Of a DNA stretch of 33,228 nucleotides, positions 9,201-17,391 are shown piece by piece (position 1 is the first letter of the stretch; each line of letters starts with the position of its first letter). The notes under the pieces are model-generated. The model did no database searches, had not been told where the DNA came from, and saw nothing but the letters and a program-made list of their open reading frames with translations. The stretch is from Gammaproteobacteria bacterium. Lineage in GTDB: Bacteria > Pseudomonadota > Gammaproteobacteria > Competibacterales > Competibacteraceae. The stretch is from the NCBI GenBank assembly GCA_020846135.1, contig JADLEK010000025.1:1-33228 (forward strand). Direction: 5' to 3'. Position numbers and translations under genes: made by a program.

Positions 9201-10210
9201 TGCATCTGCGAATGCGCTTTTCGGTAGTGGATATTGATGGGAAAGAATTAGCCGTCGGGCGGGATTGGACAACGATTCAGACGCAGGTGCGTGGCGAGGC
9301 CCGCAATCGCTTTGCCGCATTGCCGATTCCGGAGTTTGAACAGAACAACCTGCGCGACTGGGATTTTGGCGAATTGCCGGAGGAGGTGAGTTTTTTCCGC
9401 AATGGTATTCAGTTGCGCGGCTATTCGGCGCTGGTGACCGATCCTGACGGAAGTTTGGCGTTGCGGGTACTGGATTCGCTGACAAGGGCAGAAGTCGCGA
9501 CTCGCGCTGGGTTGCGGCAACTGATCGGTTGGAGACTGGGTGCCACATTTAAGCAGTTGGCGCGGGATTTACCGCAGTTCAAGCAGATGATGCTACATTA
9601 TGTTGGTTTAGGAACGCAGGATCAGTTGCGGGAGGATGTGCTTAACGCCATTCTTGACCGAGCTTTTCTGAATGATGAACCTTTGCCTCGTGACCGGACT
9701 GCTTTTGAAAAGATACTGGAACGTGGTAAAACCCGGCTGGCGGCAGCACGAGTTGAAGTCGGTGAAACAGCGGCGGCAGTTCTGGCGGCTGATTATGAAG
9801 TGCGCCGGATATTAAGCGGTGAATCATCACCGGTTTGGGCCGAAGCAATGGCCGATATGCATGAACAACGAACACGGTTGGTATATCCCGGCTTTCTCGC
9901 GCAAACACCATCTGAATGGCTGCCACACGTCCCTCGCTATTTGCGAGCAATGATTTTACGGCTGCAAAAAATCCGGCGGGCGCCCGATAAAGATCGGCAA
10001 CGCGGCAGCGAGATGATCCGGCTATCGGACTGCTGCTGGCGGCAATGGGTGCGGAATGCAGAGCGGGAATTACATGATCCGGAGTTGATTCGGTTCCGCT
10101 GGTTGCTGGAGGAGTTGCGGGTTTCCCAATTTGCCCAGGAGTTGAAAACCATCGCGCCGGTGTCGGTCAAGCGCTTGGAAGAACAATGGGCGCGGGTCAG
10201 GAAGGGTTGA
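6293..10210 (+). CDS. hrpA: ATP-dependent RNA helicase HrpA (DEAH box)
   Basis: About 1305 residues, close to the roughly 1300 of E. coli HrpA. From the ATG at 6293, Walker A is GETGSGKTT (109-117), the helicase motif DEAH is at 206-209, SATID lies near residue 243 and the arginine-finger motif is QRAGRCGR. An HA2/OB region follows and then the long C-terminal extension typical of bacterial HrpA. HrpA proteins unwind RNA and have been linked to mRNA processing and to rescue of stalled ribosomes. The start is uncertain: TTG 6251, ATG 6293 and GTG 6329 are in frame. E. coli HrpA starts near the VFATLQSRL-equivalent stretch, which favours a short N-terminus (6293 or 6329). It is a single gene divergent from the cold-shock gene; the next gene, rnhB, follows 249 bp later. 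Confidence 0.95.
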   Translation: MSFLSNKPLGIVVEKVFATLQSRLADCPIGTRVRLIQRLRDLRRRLRDGKSVDRGLAELTVELEMAAARLQERRATLPVPTFDDQLPISAHRDAIAVALRAHQVVVLCGETGSGKTTQLPKICLALGFGAAGLIGHTQPRRIAARSVAARIAAELGTGIGGAVGYQVRFSDRTGPDAAIKLMTDGILLAETQSDRDLNQYEVIILDEAHERSLNIDFLLGYLKRLLPKRSDLKLIITSATIDPERFSRHFNDAPIIEVSGRMYPVKIHYRPLLAANEDERDRDLQQAILDAVDEVWQGGAGDILIFLSGEREIRETAESLRKHHPPQTEIVPLYARLSAIEQNRVFQSHGRPRIVLATNVAETSLTVPGIRYVIDPGTARISRYSPRSRIQRLPVENISQASANQRAGRCGRISAGVCIRLYAEEDFKSRPLFTDPEILRTHLAAVILQMCALNLGRPEDFPFIEPPDSRQISDGFRLLFELQAVDEQWRITDLGRKMAKLPVDPRLGRMILAAQGESCLQEVLIIVAALAIQDPRERPLERQQAADEKHRRFRDENSDFVALLNLWNYYHEQARQLSKNQLRNLCQAEFMSFVRMREWHDLHQELLGMVTEMGMRLNTESAPYPNLHRALLTGLLGHLGFKQEEHVYLGARDRNFYLFPGSGLFKKRPRWVVAAELVETTRLYARTVAKIEPEWVEGLARHLLKRSYAEPHWEKRAAQVAATERVTLYGLPIIAKRRVNYGPLDPELARQIFIRQALAQGEFECKAPFFEHNRQLLEELAELETRARRDLTADEEGLYRFYEARIPEGIYSGSTFESWRKSVERENPQLLFLDRAELLAEAGPVATGEQFPDHLDLEGLQLPLSYRFTPGADDDGVTLTVPVAAVNQVDPKRLDWLVPGLRAERMAALLKSLPKAVRRNFVPVPNYVQALLEAMPLGEGSLTETMTRQLQRMTGVAIPDESWNPDTVPLHLRMRFSVVDIDGKELAVGRDWTTIQTQVRGEARNRFAALPIPEFEQNNLRDWDFGELPEEVSFFRNGIQLRGYSALVTDPDGSLALRVLDSLTRAEVATRAGLRQLIGWRLGATFKQLARDLPQFKQMMLHYVGLGTQDQLREDVLNAILDRAFLNDEPLPRDRTAFEKILERGKTRLAAARVEVGETAAAVLAADYEVRRILSGESSPVWAEAMADMHEQRTRLVYPGFLAQTPSEWLPHVPRYLRAMILRLQKIRRAPDKDRQRGSEMIRLSDCCWRQWVRNAERELHDPELIRFRWLLEELRVSQFAQELKTIAPVSVKRLEEQWARVRKG

Positions 10211-10459
10211 AGGTTGAAGAGGAAGCCCGAAATTGGGCGTGATAGAATGGCTTCGCGTGCTGCTCTGTTCAACGGTATGCTTCCTACGGCTTGACCCGAC
10301 TGGTTGGGCTTTGTGGAACGGCTCAACTTTGCTAGTGGGTTGCCGCAAAAGTTTTGACCGGTTCCCGTTCCTACGCTCCAGCGTTGTTGCCATTAAGTTG
10401 GGGATTCAGGACGTTGGGTGGTCCCGAATTTTCCGCGCCTTCCTTATTACTCCATACCC

Positions 10460-11050
10460 ATGACCGACTCTCCCCTGATTGCTGGCGTAGACGAAGCCGG
10501 CCGCGGCCCCCTGGCTGGCCCGGTCGTCGCTGCCGCCGTCATTCTCGATCCGACCCGGCCCATTATCGGTCTGGCCGATTCCAAAACGCTCAGCGCCGCG
10601 CGCCGTGAGCAACTGGCAGTCGAAATTCGCGGCAAGGCGCTGGCTTGGGCGCTGAGTCGGGCTGAGGCAGCGGAAATCGACCAGATCAACATCCTCCAGG
10701 CCACGCTGCTGGCCATGCAGCGGGCGGTGGCTGGTTTGAGCATCGCGCCCGCGATCGTCCTGGTGGATGGCAACCGCTGTCCGGCGCTGGCCTGCCCCTG
10801 CCAAGCCATTGTTAAAGGCGACGCGACCGAACCGGCAATCAGCGCCGCCTCGATTCTGGCCAAGACCGCCCGGGACGCCGAGCTTTGCCAATTGCACAAT
10901 CGCTATCCGAACTACGGCTTTGCCCGCCACAAAGGCTATCCGACTGCAGCCCACCGGGAGGCTCTGCGCCGCTATGGCCCCTGTCCCGAACATCGCCGCT
11001 CGTTCGCGCCGGTCGCGGCCGCGCTGCACAGCGTGGTCATTGAGGAATGA
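10460..11050 (+). CDS. rnhB: Ribonuclease HII
   Basis: 196 residues, near the 198 of E. coli RnhB. The N-terminal signature is [20 protein letters not shown] with the metal ligands Asp and Glu in DEAGRG. IVLVDGN and the [17 protein letters not shown] stretch carry further conserved residues, and HKGYPTAAH is the usual C-terminal motif. It removes ribonucleotides from DNA by cutting the RNA strand of RNA-DNA hybrids. I took the ATG at 10460 rather than the GTG at 10418 because the family starts a few residues before GVDEAGRG; no good ribosome site is visible for either. Its stop overlaps the next in-frame ATG by four bases (ATGA at 11047), so it is translationally linked to dnaE, as in the E. 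coli lpxB-rnhB-dnaE cluster. Confidence 0.95.
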   Translation: MTDSPLIAGVDEAGRGPLAGPVVAAAVILDPTRPIIGLADSKTLSAARREQLAVEIRGKALAWALSRAEAAEIDQINILQATLLAMQRAVAGLSIAPAIVLVDGNRCPALACPCQAIVKGDATEPAISAASILAKTARDAELCQLHNRYPNYGFARHKGYPTAAHREALRRYGPCPEHRRSFAPVAAALHSVVIEE

Positions 11051-11052
11051 GC

Positions 11053-14000
11053 ATGGCCGCGCCCTTTGTCCACTTGCGCCTGCACACCGAATATTCGCTG
11101 GTTGATGGACTGATCCGGATCAAGAGTCTGGTCAAGGAGGTCACCGCCGCCGGAATGCCAGCGGTCGCCGTCACTGACATGAGCAATCTGTTCGCTCTGA
11201 TCAAATTCTACAAAACCGCGCTTGGCGCTGGGATCAAGCCCATCGTTGGCGTCGATGCCTGGTCGCAGCGCAGCGAAGAACCGCCAACGCGATTGACTCT
11301 GCTCTGCCAGAACCTGGCCGGCTACCGCAACCTGACCCGGTTGGTCAGCCGTAGCTATCTTGAGGGCCAGCAACGCGGTCTGCCCGTCATTCAGCACGCT
11401 TGGCTGAATGACAGCACCGAGGGGCTGATTGCGCTCTCCGGCGGGCGCGATGGCGAACTGGGCCAGGCTTTGCTGAATGACCGGTTGGAGCAAGCCGAAA
11501 CCTGGCTGACGGACTGGCAAAAGCTGTTCCCGCAGCGGTTTTATCTGGAAGCACAGCGCACCGGCCGCCCACAGGAAGAAGAGTATCTGGATGCGGTCAT
11601 CGCTCTGGCCGAGGCTACCGGAACCCCGGTCGTGGCGACTAATGAAGTTTGTTTCCTTAAACGTGAAGATTTTGAAGCGCATGAAGCGCGGGTTTGCATT
11701 TATGACGGCGCAACGCTGGATGATCCGCGCCGGCAGCGCCGCTATAGCGATCAGCAGTATTTACGCACTCCAGCGGAAATGGCGGAGTTGTTTGCCGATT
11801 TACCCGAGGCGCTGGAAAACAGCATTGAAATTGCCCGCCGCTGTAATCTGCAACTGGACTTGGGCAAGAATGTTTTGCCCGATTTTCCCGCGCCGGATGG
11901 TATGAATGCTATTACCTATTTTTCTCATCAAGCCCATGCTGGATTGGAACGACGGCTGCAACGACTCTTTGATTCAGCCGCGCCTGATTTCTCGGAACGC
12001 CGCCAGCCTTATGACGATCGGTTGACTCAAGAACTGGGCGTCATTATTCAAATGGGCTTCCCTGGTTATTTCCTGATCGTCGCCGATTTCATTCAGTGGG
12101 CGCGGGATCATGGGGTGCCGGTTGGACCGGGACGCGGTTCCGGGGCAGGTTCGCTGGTCGCTTATGCGCTGGGTATTACTGATCTAGACCCCTTGGCTTA
12201 TGACCTGCTGTTTGAGCGGTTTCTGAATCCGGAACGGGTTTCCATGCCCGACTTTGATATTGACTTCTGCATGGAAGGTCGCGACCAGGTCATTGAGTAT
12301 GTCGCCGAGCGTTATGGCCGTGACCGGGTTTCACAAATCGCCACCCATGGCAGCATGGCGGCGAAAGCGGTAGTGCGTGACGTGGGCCGGGTTTTGGGCC
12401 ATCCCTATGGCTTTGTTGACCGGATCGCCAAACTGATTCCCTTTGAACTGGGGATCACTCTGGATAAGGCGATTGAGCATGAACCGGAATTACGGCGGTT
12501 GTATGAGCAGACCGAGGATGTGCGAACCCTGATTGATCTGGCCCGCAAACTGGAGGGATTGGCGCGGAATGTCGGCAAACACGCCGGTGGCGTGGTGATT
12601 GCGCCATCCTGTTTGACGGATTACGCCCCGCTTTATCGCGAACAGGATGATTCCAGCCTGATCACCCAGTTCGACAAGGATGATGTGGAAGCTGCCGGAC
12701 TGGTGAAATTCGACTTTCTAGGACTGCGAACCCTAACCATTATTGACTGGGCGTTGCAGACAGTGAATCAGCAACGCCAAGCGACAGGTGAGTCCCTACT
12801 GGATATTTCCACAATTCCGCTGGCTGATCCAGAGACTTTCACGCTGCTGAAAAAATATCAAACTACTGCGGTCTTTCAGTTGGAATCGAGCGGCATGAAA
12901 GATTTGATCCGCCGACTGCAACCGGACTGCTTCGAAGACATTATTGCGCTGGTGGCGCTGTTCCGTCCGGGGCCACTGCAATCCGGGATGGTGGATGATT
13001 TTATTGATCGCAAACAAGGCCGCGCCCGGATTGAATATCCGCATCCTTCGCTGGCGACGATTCTCAAGCCAACCTACGGCATCATCCTCTATCAGGAGCA
13101 GGTGATGCAGATTGCCCAAGTGCTGTCAGGATACAGTCTAGGTGGAGCGGATTTACTCCGGCGGGCGATGGGTAAAAAGGACGCCGAGAAAATGGCCAAG
13201 GAGCGGGACGGCTTTGTCAAAGGCGCTGTTGCGCGCCAGGCTGATGCAGAAACGGCTTCTTATATCTTCGATTTAATCGATAAATTTGCGGGTTACGGCT
13301 TCAATAAGTCACATTCTGCCGCCTATGCTCTGGTGTCCTACCAGACCCTTTGGCTGAAAACTCATTATCCAGCGGCGTTTATGGCAGCAGTCCTGTCTTC
13401 GGATATGGACAAGACCGATAAAGTCGTGGTGTTCATTGAAGAATGCCGTCAAATGAAGCTGAAAATCGCACCGCCAGCGATTAATTTTTCCGAATACCGG
13501 TTCACCGTGGGGAAATCCGGTGAAGTTCGTTACGGTCTCGGCGCCATTAAAGGCGTTGGGGAATCGGCGATTAAAGAAGGGCTATTGGCGGAACGGCAGC
13601 GTGGTGGACCGTTTAGCGATCTGTTTGAGTTATGCCGCCGGGTGGACTTGCGCAAATTGAATCGCCGCGTGCTGGAATCGCTGATTCGTTCCGGGACGCT
13701 GGATGAACTCGGCCCCAATCGGGCAACGCTCATGGCGCAATTGCCCGACGCCCTGCAAATAGCTGATCAGCACTCCCGCAATGATGCTGCTGGTCAAAAT
13801 GATCTGTTTGGACTGGCCGCCGCTGCTGAAAAGACCCCGGCGCAACCCTTGCCGGTCGCGAAAACTCCGGACTGGAGTGAAGAAGAACGGTTACGCGGTG
13901 AAAAGGAAACCTTGGGGATTTACCTAACCGGTCACCCCATCACCCGGGTGGCCGAAGAATTGGCCGCATTGCATGTCACCCGTCTGGGTAATCTGGCCGG

Positions 14001-14580
14001 GAACGGCAATGGGTCGTTGCGGCGGGGCAATGACCGTACCGTGCTGATTGCCGGGCTGGTGGTCAGCGTCCGCACCCGTAACGCCAACCGGGGCGGACGG
14101 ATGGCGTTTGTGACCCTGGACGATGGCAGCGGGCGGATCGAAATTCGCCTGTTCCCCGAAGTCTACGAACGGCATCGGCTCATTATCGTCGAAGACGCCA
14201 TTCTGGTGACGCAAGGGGGACTGGGCTGGGACGAGTTCAACCAGACCACTCGCCTGAACGTTGAACGGGTGCTGGCTTTGGACGAGGCACGGGCGGAATA
14301 CGCCCACCGGTTGCTGTTACGAGTCGATGCGGCGCAATGTACGGACGGAATCCTGCGGCAACTGGCCAAGGTGCTGACCGAATATCGCGCCGATGGTCGC
14401 TGCCCGGTTTGGGTGGAATACCGGGGCGGCGGCGCGCGGGTGGAACTGGCGCTGGGTTCGCCCTGGCGGGTCAGACCCGGCGAGGCGTTGCTGAAACGGC
14501 TGCGGGAACTGGCCGGTCCGGATCGGGTGCGACTGCTGTATGACTCGACGCCCGCTGCGGATCGCCATCACCCCGCTTGA
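11053..14580 (+). CDS. dnaE: DNA polymerase III alpha subunit
   Basis: The replicative polymerase, 1175 residues (E. coli 1160). The N-terminal PHP domain begins FVHLRLHTEYSLVDG. The catalytic palm has GPGRGSGAGSLVAYALGITD and PDFDIDF, placing the metal-binding aspartates at about 400 and 402, with a third in KFDFLGLRTL at about 554; E. coli has 401, 403 and 555. A clamp-binding motif QNDLF is at about 915-919, followed by an OB-fold (VLIAGLVVSVRTRN) and the tau-binding C-terminus. The ATG at 11053 is preferred over the one at 11047 because GAGGA lies 5 nt upstream and family members start just before FVHLR. It overlaps or abuts rnhB. dnaE ends only 28 bp from the convergent hoxH stop, with no obvious terminator between them. 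Confidence 0.97.
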   Translation: MAAPFVHLRLHTEYSLVDGLIRIKSLVKEVTAAGMPAVAVTDMSNLFALIKFYKTALGAGIKPIVGVDAWSQRSEEPPTRLTLLCQNLAGYRNLTRLVSRSYLEGQQRGLPVIQHAWLNDSTEGLIALSGGRDGELGQALLNDRLEQAETWLTDWQKLFPQRFYLEAQRTGRPQEEEYLDAVIALAEATGTPVVATNEVCFLKREDFEAHEARVCIYDGATLDDPRRQRRYSDQQYLRTPAEMAELFADLPEALENSIEIARRCNLQLDLGKNVLPDFPAPDGMNAITYFSHQAHAGLERRLQRLFDSAAPDFSERRQPYDDRLTQELGVIIQMGFPGYFLIVADFIQWARDHGVPVGPGRGSGAGSLVAYALGITDLDPLAYDLLFERFLNPERVSMPDFDIDFCMEGRDQVIEYVAERYGRDRVSQIATHGSMAAKAVVRDVGRVLGHPYGFVDRIAKLIPFELGITLDKAIEHEPELRRLYEQTEDVRTLIDLARKLEGLARNVGKHAGGVVIAPSCLTDYAPLYREQDDSSLITQFDKDDVEAAGLVKFDFLGLRTLTIIDWALQTVNQQRQATGESLLDISTIPLADPETFTLLKKYQTTAVFQLESSGMKDLIRRLQPDCFEDIIALVALFRPGPLQSGMVDDFIDRKQGRARIEYPHPSLATILKPTYGIILYQEQVMQIAQVLSGYSLGGADLLRRAMGKKDAEKMAKERDGFVKGAVARQADAETASYIFDLIDKFAGYGFNKSHSAAYALVSYQTLWLKTHYPAAFMAAVLSSDMDKTDKVVVFIEECRQMKLKIAPPAINFSEYRFTVGKSGEVRYGLGAIKGVGESAIKEGLLAERQRGGPFSDLFELCRRVDLRKLNRRVLESLIRSGTLDELGPNRATLMAQLPDALQIADQHSRNDAAGQNDLFGLAAAAEKTPAQPLPVAKTPDWSEEERLRGEKETLGIYLTGHPITRVAEELAALHVTRLGNLAGNGNGSLRRGNDRTVLIAGLVVSVRTRNANRGGRMAFVTLDDGSGRIEIRLFPEVYERHRLIIVEDAILVTQGGLGWDEFNQTTRLNVERVLALDEARAEYAHRLLLRVDAAQCTDGILRQLAKVLTEYRADGRCPVWVEYRGGGARVELALGSPWRVRPGEALLKRLRELAGPDRVRLLYDSTPAADRHHPA

Positions 14581-14608
14581 TGCCGTTGGATCTCGGTATC
14601 AAGCGCCT

Positions 14609-16102
14609 TTAGTTATCCAAGCCCCGCCGAATCCGGCCATCGGCATCCCGCACCAGACAATCCACCACGGTTTCATCAGCATCCGCCAATTCCACCACCA
14701 GCGGCATTTTGCCCAAGGCGTGAGTGGCGCAGGACAGACAGGGATCATAGGCCCGCACTGCGACCTCGATCTGATTCAGTAATGGCTCGGTCAATTCCTT
14801 ACCGTCCAGATAATGCTCGGCGACTTGGCGAATGGATTCATTCATCGCCTGATTATTATTGGTGGTCGAGACAATCAGATTGGCTTTTTCGACCAGTCCA
14901 TCTTCGTTAATCCGGTAATGATGGAACAGGGTGCCGCGCGGCGCTTCCACAACACCGATGCCTTCCTGCGCCATCTCCCCACGCACTGCTAATTCACCGC
15001 CGAGCAGATCAGGGTCATGCAGCAGTTCCTTAATAGCCTCAGCGGAATATAACAGTTCAATCATCCGCGCCCAGTGATAAGCCAGAGTCGCCTGAATGGG
15101 CTGACCCCGGCCCAGCGCCATGAATTGCTGCCGCTCGATTTCAGCCAAGGGCGTGGGAATAAAATCACAATTGTTGATTCGCGCCAATGGACCGACTCGA
15201 TACCAGCCATTATCGGGTCCCAAAGAGCTGATGAATGGGAATTTCATATAACTCCACGGCTTAACCTGCTCATGGATTACCTGAAAATAGCGCTGATAAT
15301 CGAGATGATCGAAAACAAACCCACCCCGCCGATTTTTAGCCCGCAAACCACCGTGATAAAGATCCAAGGCGCCGTCGGGCCGAATCAGACTCAGGAAATT
15401 GCTGCGGATGGTAGCGAAACGGGTGAAATAGCCAGGATTTTTCTCAAACGCCTGCCGCATCAGCTTGATGACTTCCTGACCCCATTCGATCATCTGTTCC
15501 AGATCAGTCAACAGATAATCCCGCTCGGCTACGGTAAGGGCTTTATTAACGCCACCTGGCACTGTCGCCACGCCATGCACCCGCTTGCCAGCCACGACGC
15601 GAATCACTTCCTGGCCGTATTTACGCAATAACACGCCTTGGCGGGCCACTTCGGGATGATCAGCCATCACGCCGATGATGTTGCGATGTGCAACCGGATC
15701 ATCGAAATCAAACAGAAAATCCGGCGAGGCCAGATGAAAGAAATGCACCGCGTGGGATTGCAAAGTCTGGCCGAGATGTAACAACCGGCGGATTTTTTCC
15801 GCTGTGGGCGGTAATTCCCGCACCCCGACCAGTTGATCAATCGCCTTGGCCGCAGCCAGGTGGTGACTGACAGGACAAATCCCGCACAGCCGTTGCACCA
15901 CAATCGGCAATTCCCAATAAGGCCGGCCCTGAATAAACTTCTCAAAGCCGCGAAACTCGACGATGTGCAATCGCGCCTGGCGGATGTGGTGATTCTCGTC
16001 CAGCAGCAAAGTCACCTTGCCATGACCTTCAACCCGACTGATCGGGTCAATGGCGATGCGCTGTAGTCGTTCCGATTCGGCAACCGTTTCCAGGATATTC
16101 AT
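14609..16102 (-). CDS. hoxH: NAD-reducing NiFe hydrogenase large subunit HoxH
   Basis: 497 residues carrying the NiFe active site. The N-terminal motif RLCGICPVSHH supplies Cys73 and Cys76, RVEGH holds the conserved Glu25, and the C-terminal motif DPCLSCATH supplies Cys455 and Cys458. After His461 there are 36 further residues (ALGKMPLVVEL onward). HoxH-type large subunits are made as precursors and a specific protease (HoxW) cuts behind this His once nickel is in place, so a cleavable tail is expected here. No hoxW or hyp gene is in the window. Group 3d cytoplasmic enzyme. It is the last gene of hoxFUYH and follows hoxY after 19 bp. The C-terminal sequence and gene order distinguish it from membrane-bound uptake hydrogenases. 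Confidence 0.96.
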   Translation of the reverse strand: MNILETVAESERLQRIAIDPISRVEGHGKVTLLLDENHHIRQARLHIVEFRGFEKFIQGRPYWELPIVVQRLCGICPVSHHLAAAKAIDQLVGVRELPPTAEKIRRLLHLGQTLQSHAVHFFHLASPDFLFDFDDPVAHRNIIGVMADHPEVARQGVLLRKYGQEVIRVVAGKRVHGVATVPGGVNKALTVAERDYLLTDLEQMIEWGQEVIKLMRQAFEKNPGYFTRFATIRSNFLSLIRPDGALDLYHGGLRAKNRRGGFVFDHLDYQRYFQVIHEQVKPWSYMKFPFISSLGPDNGWYRVGPLARINNCDFIPTPLAEIERQQFMALGRGQPIQATLAYHWARMIELLYSAEAIKELLHDPDLLGGELAVRGEMAQEGIGVVEAPRGTLFHHYRINEDGLVEKANLIVSTTNNNQAMNESIRQVAEHYLDGKELTEPLLNQIEVAVRAYDPCLSCATHALGKMPLVVELADADETVVDCLVRDADGRIRRGLDN

Positions 16103-16121
16103 GGTTCGCCTCGTTTAACGC

Positions 16122-16658
16122 TTAATCATAATGAAGCTGGGTATAAGGCAATGCAATCGGACGACCGGACAGCAGTTCATTCAGGAAAGTCCAAATGGCG
16201 TCTGCAGACGGCGGACAACCGGGCAGGAAGTAGTCAATTTTCACCACTTCATGCAGGGGATGAACCTTGCTCAGTAACAACGGAATTTCGGGGTCATTGG
16301 GAACCTGGGCGTCCACCAGCCCGATCCCGCTGAGATAGGATTCATCCAGACATTCCTTGAGGGTGAAACGGTTGCGCATCGTCGGCACTCCGCCCGTAAT
16401 CGCACACGCCCCCATTGAAACCAGAATGTTGCAGTGGCCACGGAACTCCCGCAGCACATGGACGTTTTCGGCGTTGCAGACCCCGCCTTCGATGATGCCG
16501 ACATCGCACGCGCCGATCTGCTTGATATCGGTGATTGGGCTACGGTCGAACTCCACCAGATCGACCAGAGTGAATAACCGCTCGTCGAGATCGAGAATCG
16601 ACATGTGGCAGCCAAAACAGCCGGCCAGAGAACAGGTTGCGACTTTCAATTTACTCAT
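16122..16658 (-). CDS. hoxY: NiFe hydrogenase small subunit HoxY
   Basis: 178 residues, short because group 3d small subunits carry only the proximal iron-sulfur cluster. Cysteine motifs are CSLAGCFGCHMS at the N-terminus, GGVCNAENVH and GACAITGG in the middle and PGCPPSAD near the C-terminus. No Tat signal is present, so it is cytoplasmic. HoxY passes electrons between the HoxH active site and the HoxFU diaphorase. The start at 16658 has a strong ribosome site (AGGAGG, 8 nt away), and the gene overlaps the end of hoxU by 8 bp, which argues for coupled translation. A longer in-frame start at 16754 was rejected for these reasons. Confidence 0.95.
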   Translation of the reverse strand: MSKLKVATCSLAGCFGCHMSILDLDERLFTLVDLVEFDRSPITDIKQIGACDVGIIEGGVCNAENVHVLREFRGHCNILVSMGACAITGGVPTMRNRFTLKECLDESYLSGIGLVDAQVPNDPEIPLLLSKVHPLHEVVKIDYFLPGCPPSADAIWTFLNELLSGRPIALPYTQLHYD

Positions 16659-17391
16659 GGCGACGCCCTCCTGCGCTTTCTGGCGCTTGCGCCACATCAC
16701 CCACGATCTTGACCGACTCCCGGTCATACAGCCGCAAGCCAATCGGCGATCCATAACCCTGATTCTTCATCATAATCGCCCCGGTTGGACAGACCTGAGC
16801 GGCCTTATCGGTGATGCTGAAGGTGGTCGCGCCCAGCTTGCCGGAGGGAGTGTTAATCACTAGATGCGCCTGGATGCCGCGGTTCTGCACCGCAAACACG
16901 TTCTTGCCATCCATGTCGCGGCTGGCCCGGACGCACAGCTCACAGAGAATGCAGCGGTTGAAATCGATGACGACATCCGGGTGCGAGGCGTCCAAAGCGC
17001 GGCGCGGATAAAAGTAGGTAAAAGGCGAGGCCAGCATCCCGACGTAATACGCCACCGCCTGCAACTGACAGGCCCCGCTTTTCTCGCAGGCCGGGCAGAT
17101 ATGGTTGCCCTCAACGAACATCATTTCCAGGATGCCCCGGCGAATATCCCGCAACTCCTCGGTCTCGCTTTGCACCACCTGACCAGCCATCGCTGGCGTC
17201 GTGCAGGAGGCCTGAGTGCGGCCATTGACCTTGACCAGACACACCCGGCAACTGCCGTGCGGGGCAAAGTCCGGGTTGAAGCACAAATGCGGAATGTAGA
17301 CACCGGCAGCCCGCGCCGCCTCCATGATGGTTTGGCCGTCCTGAAACGGAACCGGCTGATTATCCAGGGTAAAGCTCAATTCCCCGCTCAT
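16651..17391 (-). CDS. hoxU: Hydrogenase diaphorase subunit HoxU (NuoG-like)
   Basis: 246 residues. Cys37, Cys48, Cys51 and Cys63 form a plant-ferredoxin-type 2Fe-2S site (HLCFNPDFAPHGSCRVC). The segment GNHICPACEKSGACQLQ gives His97, Cys99, Cys102 and Cys108 as candidate ligands of a second cluster. RCILCELCVRA plus VCPTGAI gives four cysteines for a 4Fe-4S cluster. It relays electrons between HoxF and HoxY, as the N-terminal part of NuoG does in complex I. Its ATG overlaps the hoxF stop by four bases (ATGA). The frame is intact and the length is normal for the family. Confidence 0.95.
   Translation of the reverse strand: MSGELSFTLDNQPVPFQDGQTIMEAARAAGVYIPHLCFNPDFAPHGSCRVCLVKVNGRTQASCTTPAMAGQVVQSETEELRDIRRGILEMMFVEGNHICPACEKSGACQLQAVAYYVGMLASPFTYFYPRRALDASHPDVVIDFNRCILCELCVRASRDMDGKNVFAVQNRGIQAHLVINTPSGKLGATTFSITDKAAQVCPTGAIMMKNQGYGSPIGLRLYDRESVKIVGDVAQAPESAGGRRHE

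Noticed and set aside
10364..10389. GTTCCTACGCTCCAGCG stretch resembling a dispersed palindromic repeat
   Set aside because: Only a five-base inverted core is present and no second arm is visible, so it is not called as a repeat. The rest of the 249-bp hrpA-rnhB gap shows nothing I can support.
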